NCBI RefSeq assembly: GCF_025567415.1
Contig: NZ_JAOQJV010000011.1
Coordinates: 18,821-82,820, forward strand
DNA from: Claveliimonas ammoniilytica
GTDB taxonomy: Bacteria > Bacillota > Clostridia > Lachnospirales > Lachnospiraceae
Direction of reading: 5' to 3'
DNA: 64,000 bases
Of this stretch, positions 24,952-33,787 are shown in pieces. The translations under genes were made by a program, and so were the position numbers. Position 1 is the first letter of the stretch; the number at the start of each line of letters is the position of its first letter. The notes beneath the pieces were generated by a model. That model was not told the DNA's origin and made no database searches. It worked only from the letters and a program-made list of their open reading frames with translations.

Positions 24952-25788
24952 ATGAAAGATGTATCAATGAAAGAATTGAAAAACAAGGCAACTGAGATGC
25001 GAATGAAGGTAGTAGATATGATCTACAAAGCTCAGTCCGGACATCCGGGCGGATCACTGTCAGCAGCAGATTTTATGACAGCATGTTACTTTAAGTATAT
25101 GAATGTAGATCCAAAGAATCCACAGTGGGAGGATCGTGACCGTATGGTTCTTTCCAAAGGACATGTATGCCCGATTCAGTATGCATGCCTCGGAACACTC
25201 GGATTTTTCCCGGAAGAAGAACTTGATACACTGAGACAGGAAGGTTCCAAATTACAGGGACATCCATCTATGAATAAGTGTCCTGGTATTGACATTTCAA
25301 CCGGTTCACTGGGACAGGGACTTGCATGTGCAGTAGGAATGGCACTTGCAGGAAAAATGAATCACAAAGACTATAAAGTGTTCAGCGTAGTCGGTGATGG
25401 TGAAGCTCAGGAAGGTGAGATCTGGGAAGCAGCCAATACAGCACACAAATATCAGCTGGATAACCTGATCGTATTTATGGATTACAACGGACTGCAGATT
25501 GACGGACCTTGTGATCAGGTTATGCCGAACAGAGATCTTGGCGAGAAGTTCCGTGCTTTCGGATTTGAAGTAATTGAGATTGACGGACATAACATGGAAG
25601 AAATCTGTGCAACACTTGAAAAATGCTATGCATCAAAGAACGGCAAGCCGAAATGCATTTATGCACATACCATCAAAGGTAAAGGCGTATCCTTCATGGA
25701 GAATTCTGTATCATGGCATGGAGTAGCTCCAAATGAAGAAGAACATGCGAAAGCAATGCAGGAACTGCAGGCACAGATTATCGAGTAA
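24952..25788 (+). CDS. Transketolase, N-terminal (thiamine diphosphate-binding) subunit
   Basis: This is the first half of a split transketolase, which moves two-carbon units between sugars. It has SGHPGGSLSAADFM and the thiamine-diphosphate motif GDGEAQEGEIWEAA continuing to FMDYNGLQIDG. The start is ATG 24952 with GAGGTG upstream; a GTG at 24943 would overlap that site. The C-terminal subunit follows after 22 bp. Its placement beside a TRAP transporter, a dehydrogenase and a GntR regulator suggests a dedicated catabolic role, not the housekeeping pentose pathway. Confidence 0.92.
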   Translation: MKDVSMKELKNKATEMRMKVVDMIYKAQSGHPGGSLSAADFMTACYFKYMNVDPKNPQWEDRDRMVLSKGHVCPIQYACLGTLGFFPEEELDTLRQEGSKLQGHPSMNKCPGIDISTGSLGQGLACAVGMALAGKMNHKDYKVFSVVGDGEAQEGEIWEAANTAHKYQLDNLIVFMDYNGLQIDGPCDQVMPNRDLGEKFRAFGFEVIEIDGHNMEEICATLEKCYASKNGKPKCIYAHTIKGKGVSFMENSVSWHGVAPNEEEHAKAMQELQAQIIE

Positions 25789-25810
25789 TAGCATAAGGAG
25801 GGTTTGAAAA

Positions 25811-26767
25811 ATGAGCGAATTAAAGAAAGTTGCAACCAGAGCAGGATTTGGTGAAGAGATATTAAAATTAGGAAAAGAAAATCCGGATATTCTTGTAATC
25901 GATGCAGATATCGGAAAGAGCTGTAAGACAGGAGACTTCCGTAAGGAATTATCTTCAGAGTATCATGACGATAAGAATCAGTATGTAAATGTAGGTATTG
26001 CAGAGCAGAATGCAGCCGGTGTGGCAGCGGGACTTGCTACATGCGGAAAGGTTCCATTTGTAGTAACTTATGCAGTATTCGGTTCCCTTCGTATGTGCGA
26101 GATGATCCGTCAGGAAATCTGCTATCCGAATCTGAATGTAAAGATTGCATGCTCTCATGGTGGACTGACTCCGGCTAACGATGGAGCTTCACATCAGGCA
26201 ATCGAGGATATCGGCGTTCTTCGTACACTTCCTAATATGACAGTTATTATGCCGGCAGACTATGTGGCAGCTAAGAAACTGACACGTCAGGCAGCGGAAA
26301 CATACGGACCAATGTATCTTCGTTTTACACGTGATGCAATTCCACAGATTTATGATGAGGATGCAGAATTTGTAATCGGTAAAGCAAACCAGCTCAAAGA
26401 AGGTAAAGACGTTGCGATTATCGCAAATGGTGATACTGTACGTCTGGCACTGGATGCAGCAAAAGAGCTGGAAGCAAAAGGAATCACAGCAAGAGTGCTG
26501 GATATGCACACCATCAAACCTCTGGATACAGAAGCAGTTACAGCTTGTATCAATGAGATTGGCAAGGTTATCACAGTTGAAGATCATAACATCCTGAACG
26601 GACTTGGATCAGCAGTATGTGAAGTGGCAGCTGAGATGGGCAAAGGTATTGTAAAAAGAATCGGTGTACAGGATCAGTATGGACAGTCAGCTCCTTACGA
26701 GAGACTGCTCGCTATGAACGGAATCACTGTAGAAAATATCGTAAAGACAGCAGAAGAGCTGCAGTAA
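25811..26767 (+). CDS. Transketolase, C-terminal (pyrimidine-binding) subunit
   Basis: The 318-residue second half of the split transketolase contains the pyrimidine-binding domain (VNVGIAEQNAAGVAAGLATC, with the activating Glu) and the C-terminal domain. The SHGGLTPANDGASHQAIEDI block, with its histidine, is also present. AAGGAGG lies before the ATG. It works with the preceding gene product. Confidence 0.92.
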   Translation: MSELKKVATRAGFGEEILKLGKENPDILVIDADIGKSCKTGDFRKELSSEYHDDKNQYVNVGIAEQNAAGVAAGLATCGKVPFVVTYAVFGSLRMCEMIRQEICYPNLNVKIACSHGGLTPANDGASHQAIEDIGVLRTLPNMTVIMPADYVAAKKLTRQAAETYGPMYLRFTRDAIPQIYDEDAEFVIGKANQLKEGKDVAIIANGDTVRLALDAAKELEAKGITARVLDMHTIKPLDTEAVTACINEIGKVITVEDHNILNGLGSAVCEVAAEMGKGIVKRIGVQDQYGQSAPYERLLAMNGITVENIVKTAEELQ

Positions 26768-26799
26768 TCGCGTAAAGGTTAAAACAGGAGGAAACGAAA

Positions 26800-27558
26800 A
26801 TGTTAGATTTTACAAATCAGGTAGTATTAGTAACAGGAGCAGGATCTGCAAAAGGAATGGGACGTGTGATCGCCCAGACATTTGGCAAACAGGGTGCTAA
26901 GGTTGTTATCTGTGATATCAACCAGGCAGGATGTGATGCTAATGTAGAAGAAATGAAGAAAATGGGCATCGATGCTACAGGATATGCGGCTAACCTGACA
27001 GATCCGGAAGCAGTTAAGGAATTGGTTAACACAATCGTAGACAAATATGGACGTATTGATGTACTTGTAAATAACGCAGGTATTTCACAGAAAGTAACTG
27101 TTGCAGATATGACACTTGATGATATCAAACGTATCTTCAATGTAAATATGTTTGGCCTGTTCCTGATTACACAGGCAGTATGCGAAGTGATGAAGAAACA
27201 GAACTATGGACGTATTGTACACCTGTCATCTGTATCCGGAAAGCGCGGCGGCGGTATTTTTGGCGGAGCTCATTACTCAGCTTCTAAGGCCGCAGTACTT
27301 GGATTCTCTAAGAACCTTGCCCGTGAAGTATCTTCTTATGGTATCACAACAAACTGTGTATGCCCTGGACTGATCAACACAGAGATCTGGAAATCACTTC
27401 CAAAGGAACAGGCAGACGCTGTTATTGATGGAATTCCAATGGGACGTCCTGGAGAGCCTCAGGAAGTTGCTGACGCAATTGTATTTCTCGCTTCTAAGGA
27501 AGCTTCCTATATTACTGGTGAAGAGATCGACATCAATGGTGGATCTCACATGGATTAA
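26800..27558 (+). CDS. Short-chain dehydrogenase/reductase (SDR)
   Basis: This 252-residue classical SDR has the nucleotide motif TGAGSAKGMGR near residue 12, NNAG near 90, and the catalytic Ser...Tyr-x-x-x-Lys (SSVSGKRGGG then HYSASKAA). Asp in VVICDINQAG at the end of the second strand suggests NAD(H) preference. It is the last gene of the transketolase operon, so it probably oxidises or reduces the sugar-like substrate or product. Confidence 0.9.
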   Translation: MLDFTNQVVLVTGAGSAKGMGRVIAQTFGKQGAKVVICDINQAGCDANVEEMKKMGIDATGYAANLTDPEAVKELVNTIVDKYGRIDVLVNNAGISQKVTVADMTLDDIKRIFNVNMFGLFLITQAVCEVMKKQNYGRIVHLSSVSGKRGGGIFGGAHYSASKAAVLGFSKNLAREVSSYGITTNCVCPGLINTEIWKSLPKEQADAVIDGIPMGRPGEPQEVADAIVFLASKEASYITGEEIDINGGSHMD

Positions 27559-27638
27559 GTCAGACGCTGAATCATCAACCCTAGTATCATTATGTTCTGA
27601 ATAATCCTCCCAATGCATCCAGTCAGTGCATTGAAGAA

Positions 27639-27667
27639 CCCGCTATTTGAAAGAATGGCGGGTTTTA
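27639..27667 (+). terminator. Terminator of the transketolase-SDR operon
   Basis: The stem CCCGCTATT/AATGGCGGG is followed by TTTTAT. Another inverted repeat, CAATGCA/TGCATTG (27611-27633), lies just upstream. Confidence 0.85.
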
Positions 27668-27690
27668 TGTATATTTAAGTGTAAAACAGG

Positions 27691-27720
27691 TTGAAATGTC
27701 AGTCTGAGTTTGTGTATAAT
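27691..27720 (+). promoter_or_regulatory. Promoter of the GntR/FCD regulator gene
   Basis: TTGAAA (27691-27696) and TATAAT (27715-27720) are spaced by 18 bp, about 50 bp before the start codon. Confidence 0.65.
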
Positions 27721-27770
27721 ATGATAAACAGATAATGAATAACATTGGATGTTAAGAAAGGAATGAACAG

Positions 27771-28478
27771 ATGGCCGAATACTTAAAAAAAATTAACAGA
27801 TCATCTGTCGTACAGCGTGTGATCGATAGACTGACAGAAGCAATTGTCAGTGGAGAATTGAAACCGGGAGACCGTATACCGACAGAGATGGAGCTGGCTG
27901 AGCAGATGGGAGTAGCCAGGAACTCGATCAGAGAAGCTGTAAAGATACTTGTATATATTGGAGTGCTGGAGATACGCCGCGCAGATGGAACTTTTGTCTG
28001 TGACGGATTTTCCGAGAGCCTGATTGATCCTATGGTTTATGGAATTATATTAAATCAGCAGAACGAACAGGAACTGAATGAACTGCGGACGATGATAGAG
28101 AGCGGTGTTATGCGTCTTGCGATAGAGAAGGCTTCCGATAAAGAACTGGCAGAATTGAAAGAGCATCTTGGAGTTATGAAAGCAAGTATGACACAGAAGA
28201 ATCCTAACGTAGATGAAGTGTTTGAAATTGACAATAAGTTCCATGATATGATCGCAGATATGGGACACAATGCAATGGTATTGAAGATTAATGCGATCAC
28301 ACGTGTGCTGACTCACTCTACCAGATATTATTCCGTAAAGGGAATGTTGGAATCAGGACGTGGTGAAGAACTGTATGAGGCGCATGAAGAAGTATATCAT
28401 ATATTGGAACGCAGACAGATGGAAGGCGTATACGAGTCCATTGCAGGCACGTATTTTCTGAGCGCATACGAACATTAA
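27771..28478 (+). CDS. GntR-family regulator with FCD domain
   Basis: The winged HTH at about residues 12-75 (GELKPGDRIPTEMELAEQMG, RNSIREAVKIL) is followed by an FCD ligand domain (about 88-225). Candidate metal ligands are present (Asp in FEIDNKFHDMI, His in AHEEVYHIL). FadR/UxuR-like regulators of this kind respond to sugar acids or other organic acids. It directly follows the TRAP/transketolase/SDR locus and most likely controls it (inference). AAAGGAATG lies upstream of the ATG. Confidence 0.9.
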   Translation: MAEYLKKINRSSVVQRVIDRLTEAIVSGELKPGDRIPTEMELAEQMGVARNSIREAVKILVYIGVLEIRRADGTFVCDGFSESLIDPMVYGIILNQQNEQELNELRTMIESGVMRLAIEKASDKELAELKEHLGVMKASMTQKNPNVDEVFEIDNKFHDMIADMGHNAMVLKINAITRVLTHSTRYYSVKGMLESGRGEELYEAHEEVYHILERRQMEGVYESIAGTYFLSAYEH

Positions 28479-28492
28479 GAAGGATTAAGCAA

Positions 28493-28990
28493 ATGTTAAA
28501 TATTGTATTATATGAGCCGGAGATTCCGGCAAATACAGGGAATATCGGACGTACTTGTGTGGCAACAGGAACAAGGCTTCATCTGATCGAACCGCTGGGT
28601 TTCCGACTGGATGAAAAGAGTTTGAAGCGTGCGGGTATGGATTACTGGAAAGATCTTGACGTAACAACTTACATTGATTTTAATGATTTCATGGAAAAGA
28701 ATCCGGGAGCGAAGATCTACATGGCGACGACCAAAGCACCGAATGTGTACACTGATGTGAAATACGAGCCGGACTGCTATATTATGTTCGGAAAAGAAAG
28801 CGCAGGTATCCCGGAAGAGGTATTGGTAGAGCACAAAGAAGACAGCATCCGCATTCCGATGCTTGGAGATATCCGTTCGCTGAATCTTGGCAATTCTGTG
28901 GCAATCGTGCTGTATGAGGCGCTGCGCCAGAATGGGTTCAAAGGGATGAATCTGGAAGGACATCTGCATCGATTAGAGTGGAAGGATTAA
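28493..28990 (+). CDS. trmL: tRNA (cytidine/uridine-2'-O-)-methyltransferase TrmL-like
   Basis: This small SPOUT methyltransferase (165 residues) modifies the wobble base 34 of some leucine tRNAs in characterised members. Motifs are EIPANTGNIGRTC, FGKESAGIPEE and IPMLGDIRSLNLGNSVAIVLYEA, the last forming the knotted SAM site. It follows the regulator gene by 14 bp and shares its transcript. Confidence 0.92.
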   Translation: MLNIVLYEPEIPANTGNIGRTCVATGTRLHLIEPLGFRLDEKSLKRAGMDYWKDLDVTTYIDFNDFMEKNPGAKIYMATTKAPNVYTDVKYEPDCYIMFGKESAGIPEEVLVEHKEDSIRIPMLGDIRSLNLGNSVAIVLYEALRQNGFKGMNLEGHLHRLEWKD

Positions 28991-29026
28991 CAGAAGCATC
29001 TGTATAAAGAGAATATATATTAAGTT

Positions 29027-29060
29027 GAGCTGGGTATGGAGATACCCAGCTCATTTGCAT
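29027..29060. terminator. Bidirectional terminator after trmL
   Basis: The perfect 11-bp stem GAGCTGGGTAT/ATACCCAGCTC has a GGAG loop. Only weak T-rich sequence follows on either side, but it lies between convergent genes. Confidence 0.7.
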
Positions 29061-29071
29061 GAAAAGAAATA

Positions 29072-29605
29072 TTATTTTTTCTTTAATTCCGGAATATAAT
29101 TCCGACAAGCTTCTACATCTCCTTTAATGAATGCGTCTTTTTTCAGTGGCAGCAGTATGCCGCCTGTAAGCTGGAACACGAAGAAACGTTCTGTCTCAAA
29201 TACACCGCGCACATCATTTTTGCGAAGATCTACATCCGGTGCATTATTCTTATAAGAGCGGATGCGCGTGCCCTCAATCGTGATCATGAGATCATAGCCG
29301 TCTTTTGAATAACTGTCGCGGAAAGCCTGGATCTCAGCTTTTTTTCTCTTATTTGTGCTGACCAGCGACACAATAGTAGCGATTACACATAATACAACAA
29401 TGATTGCAAAGAGTATACAGAGCACACCTTTGTGGGTGTTGTATTCTCGCCAGGTAAAGAATGCACAGATCAGAGCAATGATGATCAGTGTAATATAGTT
29501 CTTGTAGGTCTGTGCGGCGTAGCCGTCTTGCACTTCTACCATCAGTGGATCCGTGTACTGGTACTGATTCACAATGGTGGTTGATTTTTTTGATGATGAT
29601 GCCAT
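29072..29605 (-). CDS. Membrane protein with YcxB-like/PH-like domain
   Basis: The start is the ATG at 29605 (MASSSKKST) on the minus strand, with AAGGAG upstream; a longer frame from 29680 is less likely. The 177-residue protein has a short N-terminal region, two membrane helices close together (ITLIIIALICAFFTW and ILFAIIVVLCVIATIVSLV), and a cytoplasmic C-terminal part. The C-terminal part, with FQLTGGILLPLKKDAF, resembles the YcxB-like domain. No known function. It converges on trmL. Confidence 0.7.
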   Translation of the reverse strand: MASSSKKSTTIVNQYQYTDPLMVEVQDGYAAQTYKNYITLIIIALICAFFTWREYNTHKGVLCILFAIIVVLCVIATIVSLVSTNKRKKAEIQAFRDSYSKDGYDLMITIEGTRIRSYKNNAPDVDLRKNDVRGVFETERFFVFQLTGGILLPLKKDAFIKGDVEACRNYIPELKKK

Positions 29606-29746
29606 AGTAAACTCCTTAGTATAGCGGCTGTCAGCCGTAATGATTGATTTCATTATAACGGATGTGGGAGGGAAAGGCAATCACGCAGACGTGGATTCTG
29701 CATATAATGAAGCAGAATGACAGTCGAATCGCAGGAGGAATCACAG

Positions 29747-30160
29747 ATGGATCAGAAATTACCATATTATATGGCATATCCTACACCACTTTTATATGAT
29801 GATGAGCGCAGAGACCGGATGGATTTTGAATATATGAAAAGTATGTATCCGGATGCGGCGAAGCAGCTTCTTCCATATATAGAGGATGAATGTGACCGTG
29901 TTGCATATGAAGGAAGTGTGATGTTTGATGAATATCCGGATCAGCTTCAGCTGCACTTGATGGGAAGACGCGTGTATGACAGAACAGAAAAAGATCAAGT
30001 GATTGAAAAGTTGATCCGAAGCGAAGGAAAGGGTGCGGATGAATCCTGGATACGGGATCTGATACAAGTGATGCTTTATCAGGAAATCTATAAGCGTCGC
30101 AGTGATCAGCGCAAATATAATCAGAAGTATTATCAGGGGATCGCATTTCCAAAAGGTTAG
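29747..30160 (+). CDS. Uncharacterised 137-residue protein
   Basis: I start this at ATG 29747 (MDQKLPYYMAYP), 7 bp after GCAGGAGGA. No domain is recognised. It is acidic and Tyr-rich with a central helical part (DAAKQLLPYIEDECDRVAYE) and a C-terminal helix ending RRSDQRKYNQKYYQG. It looks like a conserved small cytoplasmic protein of Lachnospiraceae. It precedes the shikimate kinase gene by 76 bp. Confidence 0.72.
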   Translation: MDQKLPYYMAYPTPLLYDDERRDRMDFEYMKSMYPDAAKQLLPYIEDECDRVAYEGSVMFDEYPDQLQLHLMGRRVYDRTEKDQVIEKLIRSEGKGADESWIRDLIQVMLYQEIYKRRSDQRKYNQKYYQGIAFPKG

Positions 30161-30236
30161 CCTTGTGCAGAATACAAAACGTATGCTATACTGATTGCGC
30201 AAAAATGAGACAGAGCAGAAGATAAGGAGCAGATGC

Positions 30237-30737
30237 ATGGATAATATTATATTGATTGGTATGCCGGCATCAGGCAAAAGCACAGTTGGAGTTGTACTGG
30301 CAAAAAGGCTTGGTTATGAATTTATAGATACAGATCTGCTGATCCAGAAGCAGGAGCAAGCATTGCTCAGGGAGATCATTGCAGAAAAAGGGGAGGATGG
30401 TTTCCTGGTGATTGAAGATCAGGTAAACGCAGATCTTGAAGCGGAACGGTCAGTGATCGCACCGGGAGGAAGTGTGGTATACTGTGAAAATGCCATGAAA
30501 CATTACAAAGAAATTGGTACGGTAGTATATTTACAGACCAGTTATCAAACAATAAAAGAAAGAATCGGAGATCCAAAGAAGCGAGGGGTTGTGTTGCGGG
30601 AAGGACAGACGCTTAAGGATCTCTATGAAGAGCGCAGAGTGTTGTTTGAAAAGTATGCAGATGTTACAATTTGCGAAGATGGATTGACATTGTCTGAAAC
30701 TATTGGTAAAGTAGTAGAGGTTTTCGGGCAGGAATAA
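30237..30737 (+). CDS. aroK: Shikimate kinase
   Basis: Shikimate kinase phosphorylates shikimate in the aromatic amino acid pathway. The 166-residue protein has the P-loop GMPASGKSTVG near residue 8, DTDLLIQ (metal and substrate site), and the GGSV motif. It starts at ATG 30237 after AAGGAGC. No other aro genes are nearby. The lid arginine region (DPKKRGVVLREG) is present. A related P-loop kinase with another substrate remains possible. Confidence 0.85.
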   Translation: MDNIILIGMPASGKSTVGVVLAKRLGYEFIDTDLLIQKQEQALLREIIAEKGEDGFLVIEDQVNADLEAERSVIAPGGSVVYCENAMKHYKEIGTVVYLQTSYQTIKERIGDPKKRGVVLREGQTLKDLYEERRVLFEKYADVTICEDGLTLSETIGKVVEVFGQE

Positions 30738-30781
30738 TATTGGTAAATGTTACGAAAATCTTACGGGGTTGTAAAAAAGAT

Positions 30782-30810
30782 TTTACAAATACTTATTACT
30801 GATGTATACT
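30782..30810 (+). promoter_or_regulatory. Promoter of murA
   Basis: TTTACA (30782-30787) and TATACT (30805-30810) are spaced by 17 bp. The 5' leader would be about 95 nt long. Confidence 0.7.
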
Positions 30811-30911
30811 AGACTATACGAATAATGTTATTTAATTGAAATTGGATTTACGTGCCATATATATTGGGACATAAAGGCGAGAGTATAAATAGAAAATAAT
30901 TGAGGTGCAAA

Positions 30912-32204
30912 ATGGAACAGTATATTATCAAAGGCGGCAATCCGCTTGTTGGGGAAGTGGAGATTGGCGGCGCTAAGAATGCAGCTCTGGCTATTCTTGC
31001 GGCAGCTATTATGACTGACGAGACGGTTTTGATCGATAATCTGCCAGATGTGAATGATATTAATGTATTATTGGACGCTATAGCCGGAATCGGCGCATCC
31101 GTTCACCGTATTGACAGACATACGGTAAGGATCAATGGTAAAGGAATTACTAATTTTGATATCGAATATGAGTATATCAAGAAGATCCGGGCGTCATATT
31201 ATCTGCTGGGTGCGTTACTCGGCAAGTACAAGAAAGCAGTTGTGGCGCTTCCGGGCGGATGCAATATCGGAAGCCGTCCGATCGACCAGCATCTGAAAGG
31301 ATTCCGTGCGCTGGGAGCGGATGTCGAGATCGAGCATGGCAAGATCATTGCTGAGGCAGAGAAGCTTGTCGGCAAGCATATTTATTTTGATGTTGTCAGT
31401 GTAGGTGCTACGATCAATGTCATGATGGCAGCGGCTATGGCTGATGGATTGACGATCATGGAGAATGTGGCAAAAGAGCCTCATGTAGTAGATGTAGCGA
31501 ATTTCCTGAACAGCATGGGTGCTAATATCCGTGGCGCAGGTACCGATGTGATTAAGATCCGAGGTGTGCGTTCCCTGCACAGAGCAGAGTATTCTGTTAT
31601 TCCGGATCAGATCGAAGCCGGAACATTTATGTTTGCAGCAGCAGCTACCAAGGGTGATGTGACTGTTTGTAACGTCATTCCGAAGCATTTGGAAGCAACC
31701 ATTGCCAAGCTGTTAGAGATTGGCTGTGAAGTAGAAGAGTTTGATGATGCGGTACGCGTGGTTTCCAAGGGAGGACTCACCAGTACACATGTAAAGACTT
31801 TGCCATATCCGGGATTTCCGACAGATATGCAGCCACAGATTGGTGTTACGCTTGCTCTTTGCAAAGGGACAAGTATGATTACTGAAAGTATTTTTGAAAA
31901 CCGTTTCAAATATCTGGATGAACTTGCCCGTATGGGGGCATGCGTGAAGGTAGAAGGTAATTCCGCTTCGATCGAAGGTGTGGAGAAGCTTTCGGGAGCA
32001 CGTGTCAGTGCACCGGATCTCCGTGCAGGAGCTGCGCTTTGCATCGCAGGACTTGCAGCAGATGGTATTACAATTGTAGATGACATCGTATATATCCAGA
32101 GAGGATATGAACGGTTTGAAGAGAAGTTGAGAAGCCTTGGTGCAGTGATCGAGCGTGTCAGTACAGAACGTGAGATTCGCAGATTTACGCTGAAAGTCAG
32201 CTAG
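30912..32204 (+). CDS. murA: UDP-N-acetylglucosamine 1-carboxyvinyltransferase
   Basis: MurA performs the first committed step of peptidoglycan synthesis, adding enolpyruvate to UDP-GlcNAc. The 430-residue protein has the catalytic cysteine in LPGGCNIGSRPID (Cys117), which is the residue blocked by fosfomycin in MurA enzymes, plus the conserved GAKNAAL start and GFPTDMQ motif. The start is ATG 30912 after TGAGGTG. Confidence 0.95.
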   Translation: MEQYIIKGGNPLVGEVEIGGAKNAALAILAAAIMTDETVLIDNLPDVNDINVLLDAIAGIGASVHRIDRHTVRINGKGITNFDIEYEYIKKIRASYYLLGALLGKYKKAVVALPGGCNIGSRPIDQHLKGFRALGADVEIEHGKIIAEAEKLVGKHIYFDVVSVGATINVMMAAAMADGLTIMENVAKEPHVVDVANFLNSMGANIRGAGTDVIKIRGVRSLHRAEYSVIPDQIEAGTFMFAAAATKGDVTVCNVIPKHLEATIAKLLEIGCEVEEFDDAVRVVSKGGLTSTHVKTLPYPGFPTDMQPQIGVTLALCKGTSMITESIFENRFKYLDELARMGACVKVEGNSASIEGVEKLSGARVSAPDLRAGAALCIAGLAADGITIVDDIVYIQRGYERFEEKLRSLGAVIERVSTEREIRRFTLKVS

Positions 32205-32262
32205 AGACGGCAGACAATTGAATAATATGATGGCAGGGGCAAAAGTCCCTGACTATGACTAA

Positions 32263-32413
32263 CTCTTATTCAGAGCAGTGGAGATACAAAGGATCTGAGA
32301 AGCTGCGGCAACCCCCATTGGAGGAAGGTGCCAACCTGAGCGAGCAAATCGAACAATAAGAGGATTGGTTTATAACTACGAAATAAAGCAGTCCACTTGG
32401 TGGGCTGCTTTTT
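32263..32413 (+). promoter_or_regulatory. SAM-I (S-box) riboswitch with terminator, upstream of metK
   Basis: P1 is CTCTTATT (32263-32270)/AATAAGAG (32355-32362). Between them lie the S-box core parts CAGAGCAGTGGAG, GCTGCGGCAACC and AAGGTGCCAACCTGAGCGA, ordered as in SAM-I riboswitches. The expression platform is a terminator, AGCAGTCCAC/GTGGGCTGCT (32387-32409), with TTTTT. When SAM is high the aptamer forms and the terminator stops transcription before metK. Confidence 0.95.
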
Positions 32414-32467
32414 GTGCAATAAATGAAAGAGCATTGATTGCACGGCGATCAGGCGTTAGCCTGGTCG
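32414..32467 (+). repeat. Structured element family 2, short copy
   Basis: This starts at the last T of the riboswitch terminator, just as the long copy at 3403 does. It keeps the closing stem GTGCAAT (32414-32420)/ATTGCAC (32437-32443), the CATTGATTGCACG segment and the following hairpin CGATCAGG/CCTGGTCG (32446-32467), but lacks the two inner hairpins. The hairpin arms differ from the long copy (CGAGTAGG/CCTACTCG) while still pairing. Confidence 0.6.
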
Positions 32468-32502
32468 AGAATATATAATCATGCAGCTAATAAAAAGATA
32501 TA

Positions 32503-32532
32503 GCCTCCGGCAAGAATGCCGAGGCATTCTTG
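32503..32532 (+). promoter_or_regulatory. Alternative hairpins before the metK ribosome binding site
   Basis: CAAGAATGCC (32511-32520) pairs perfectly with GGCATTCTTG (32523-32532). GCCTC..GGC (32503-32511) can instead pair with GCCGAGGC (32518-32525). The two cannot form together. They lie 14 bp before the GAAAGGAAC site of metK. Confidence 0.45.
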
Positions 32533-32561
32533 AATTACACAACAGAAAGGAACATAAGAAG

Positions 32562-33749
32562 ATGGAAAAAAGATTATTTACATCAGAGTCAGTAACTGAA
32601 GGACATCCGGACAAAATGTGCGACCAGATTTCAGATGCGATCCTGGATGCACTTATGGAACAGGATCCAATGAGCCGTGTGGCATGTGAGACATGCACTA
32701 CTACAGGTCTGGTTATGGTTATGGGAGAGATTACAACAAAAGGATATGTGGATATTCAGAAGATCGTACGTGACACGGTACGTGAGATTGGATATACTCG
32801 TGGCAAATATGGATTTGACGCAGATACCTGCGGTGTAGTAGTAGCACTGGATGAGCAGTCTACAGATATTGCTATGGGTGTTGATAAGGCGCTGGAAGCA
32901 AAAGAACATACCATGTCTGACGAAGAAATCGACGCTATCGGAGCAGGAGATCAGGGTATGATGTTCGGTTATGCTTCTGATGAGACAGAAGCATTGATGC
33001 CATATCCGATCGCGCTGGCACAGAAGATGGCTATGAAGCTTACTGAGGTAAGAAAGAATGGAACTCTGCCATATCTGAGACCGGATGGAAAGACTCAGGT
33101 TACTGTAGAATATGATGAGCAGGACAGACCGGTTCGTCTGGATGCTGTTGTACTTTCTACACAGCATGATCCGGAGGTGACTCAGGAGCAGATCCATGAG
33201 GATATTAAGAAATACGTATTTGATGAGACGATCCCGGCTAATATGGTAGATGCTGATACTAAGTTCTTTGTGAATCCAACCGGACGTTTTGTAATCGGCG
33301 GACCTCACGGAGACAGCGGACTGACAGGCCGTAAGATCATCGTAGACACTTATGGCGGAATGGCTCGTCATGGTGGCGGCGCATTTTCAGGAAAGGACTG
33401 CACAAAGGTAGACCGTACAGCAGCTTATGCAGCACGCTATGCAGCTAAGAATGTTGTGGCAGCAGGACTTGCCAAGAAGTGTGAGATTCAGCTTTCTTAC
33501 GCGATCGGTGTGGCTTGCCCGACTTCCATCAGAGTAGATACGTTCGGCACAGGAAAAGTATCGGATGAGAAGCTGGTTGAGATCCTGAGAGAGAACTTTG
33601 ACTTCCGTCCGGCAGGCATGATCAAGATGCTGGATCTGCGACGCCCGATCTACAAACAGACAGCGGCTTACGGACATTTTGGACGTACAGATATCGATCT
33701 TCCGTGGGAGAAGACAGACAAGGTGGATGCACTGAAAGCATATCTGTAA
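32562..33749 (+). CDS. metK: S-adenosylmethionine synthetase
   Basis: MetK makes S-adenosylmethionine from methionine and ATP. The 395-residue protein begins EKRLFTSESVTEGHPDKMCD and has GAGDQGMMFGYA and the GGGAFSGKD loop that holds phosphate. The start is ATG 32562 with AAAGGAAC upstream. Expression is controlled by the SAM-I riboswitch directly upstream, which is product feedback. A clear terminator follows. Confidence 0.97.
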   Translation: MEKRLFTSESVTEGHPDKMCDQISDAILDALMEQDPMSRVACETCTTTGLVMVMGEITTKGYVDIQKIVRDTVREIGYTRGKYGFDADTCGVVVALDEQSTDIAMGVDKALEAKEHTMSDEEIDAIGAGDQGMMFGYASDETEALMPYPIALAQKMAMKLTEVRKNGTLPYLRPDGKTQVTVEYDEQDRPVRLDAVVLSTQHDPEVTQEQIHEDIKKYVFDETIPANMVDADTKFFVNPTGRFVIGGPHGDSGLTGRKIIVDTYGGMARHGGGAFSGKDCTKVDRTAAYAARYAAKNVVAAGLAKKCEIQLSYAIGVACPTSIRVDTFGTGKVSDEKLVEILRENFDFRPAGMIKMLDLRRPIYKQTAAYGHFGRTDIDLPWEKTDKVDALKAYL

Positions 33750-33787
33750 GAGCATCTTGTTGTTTTATAAAAAGTTTAGAAATGTTT

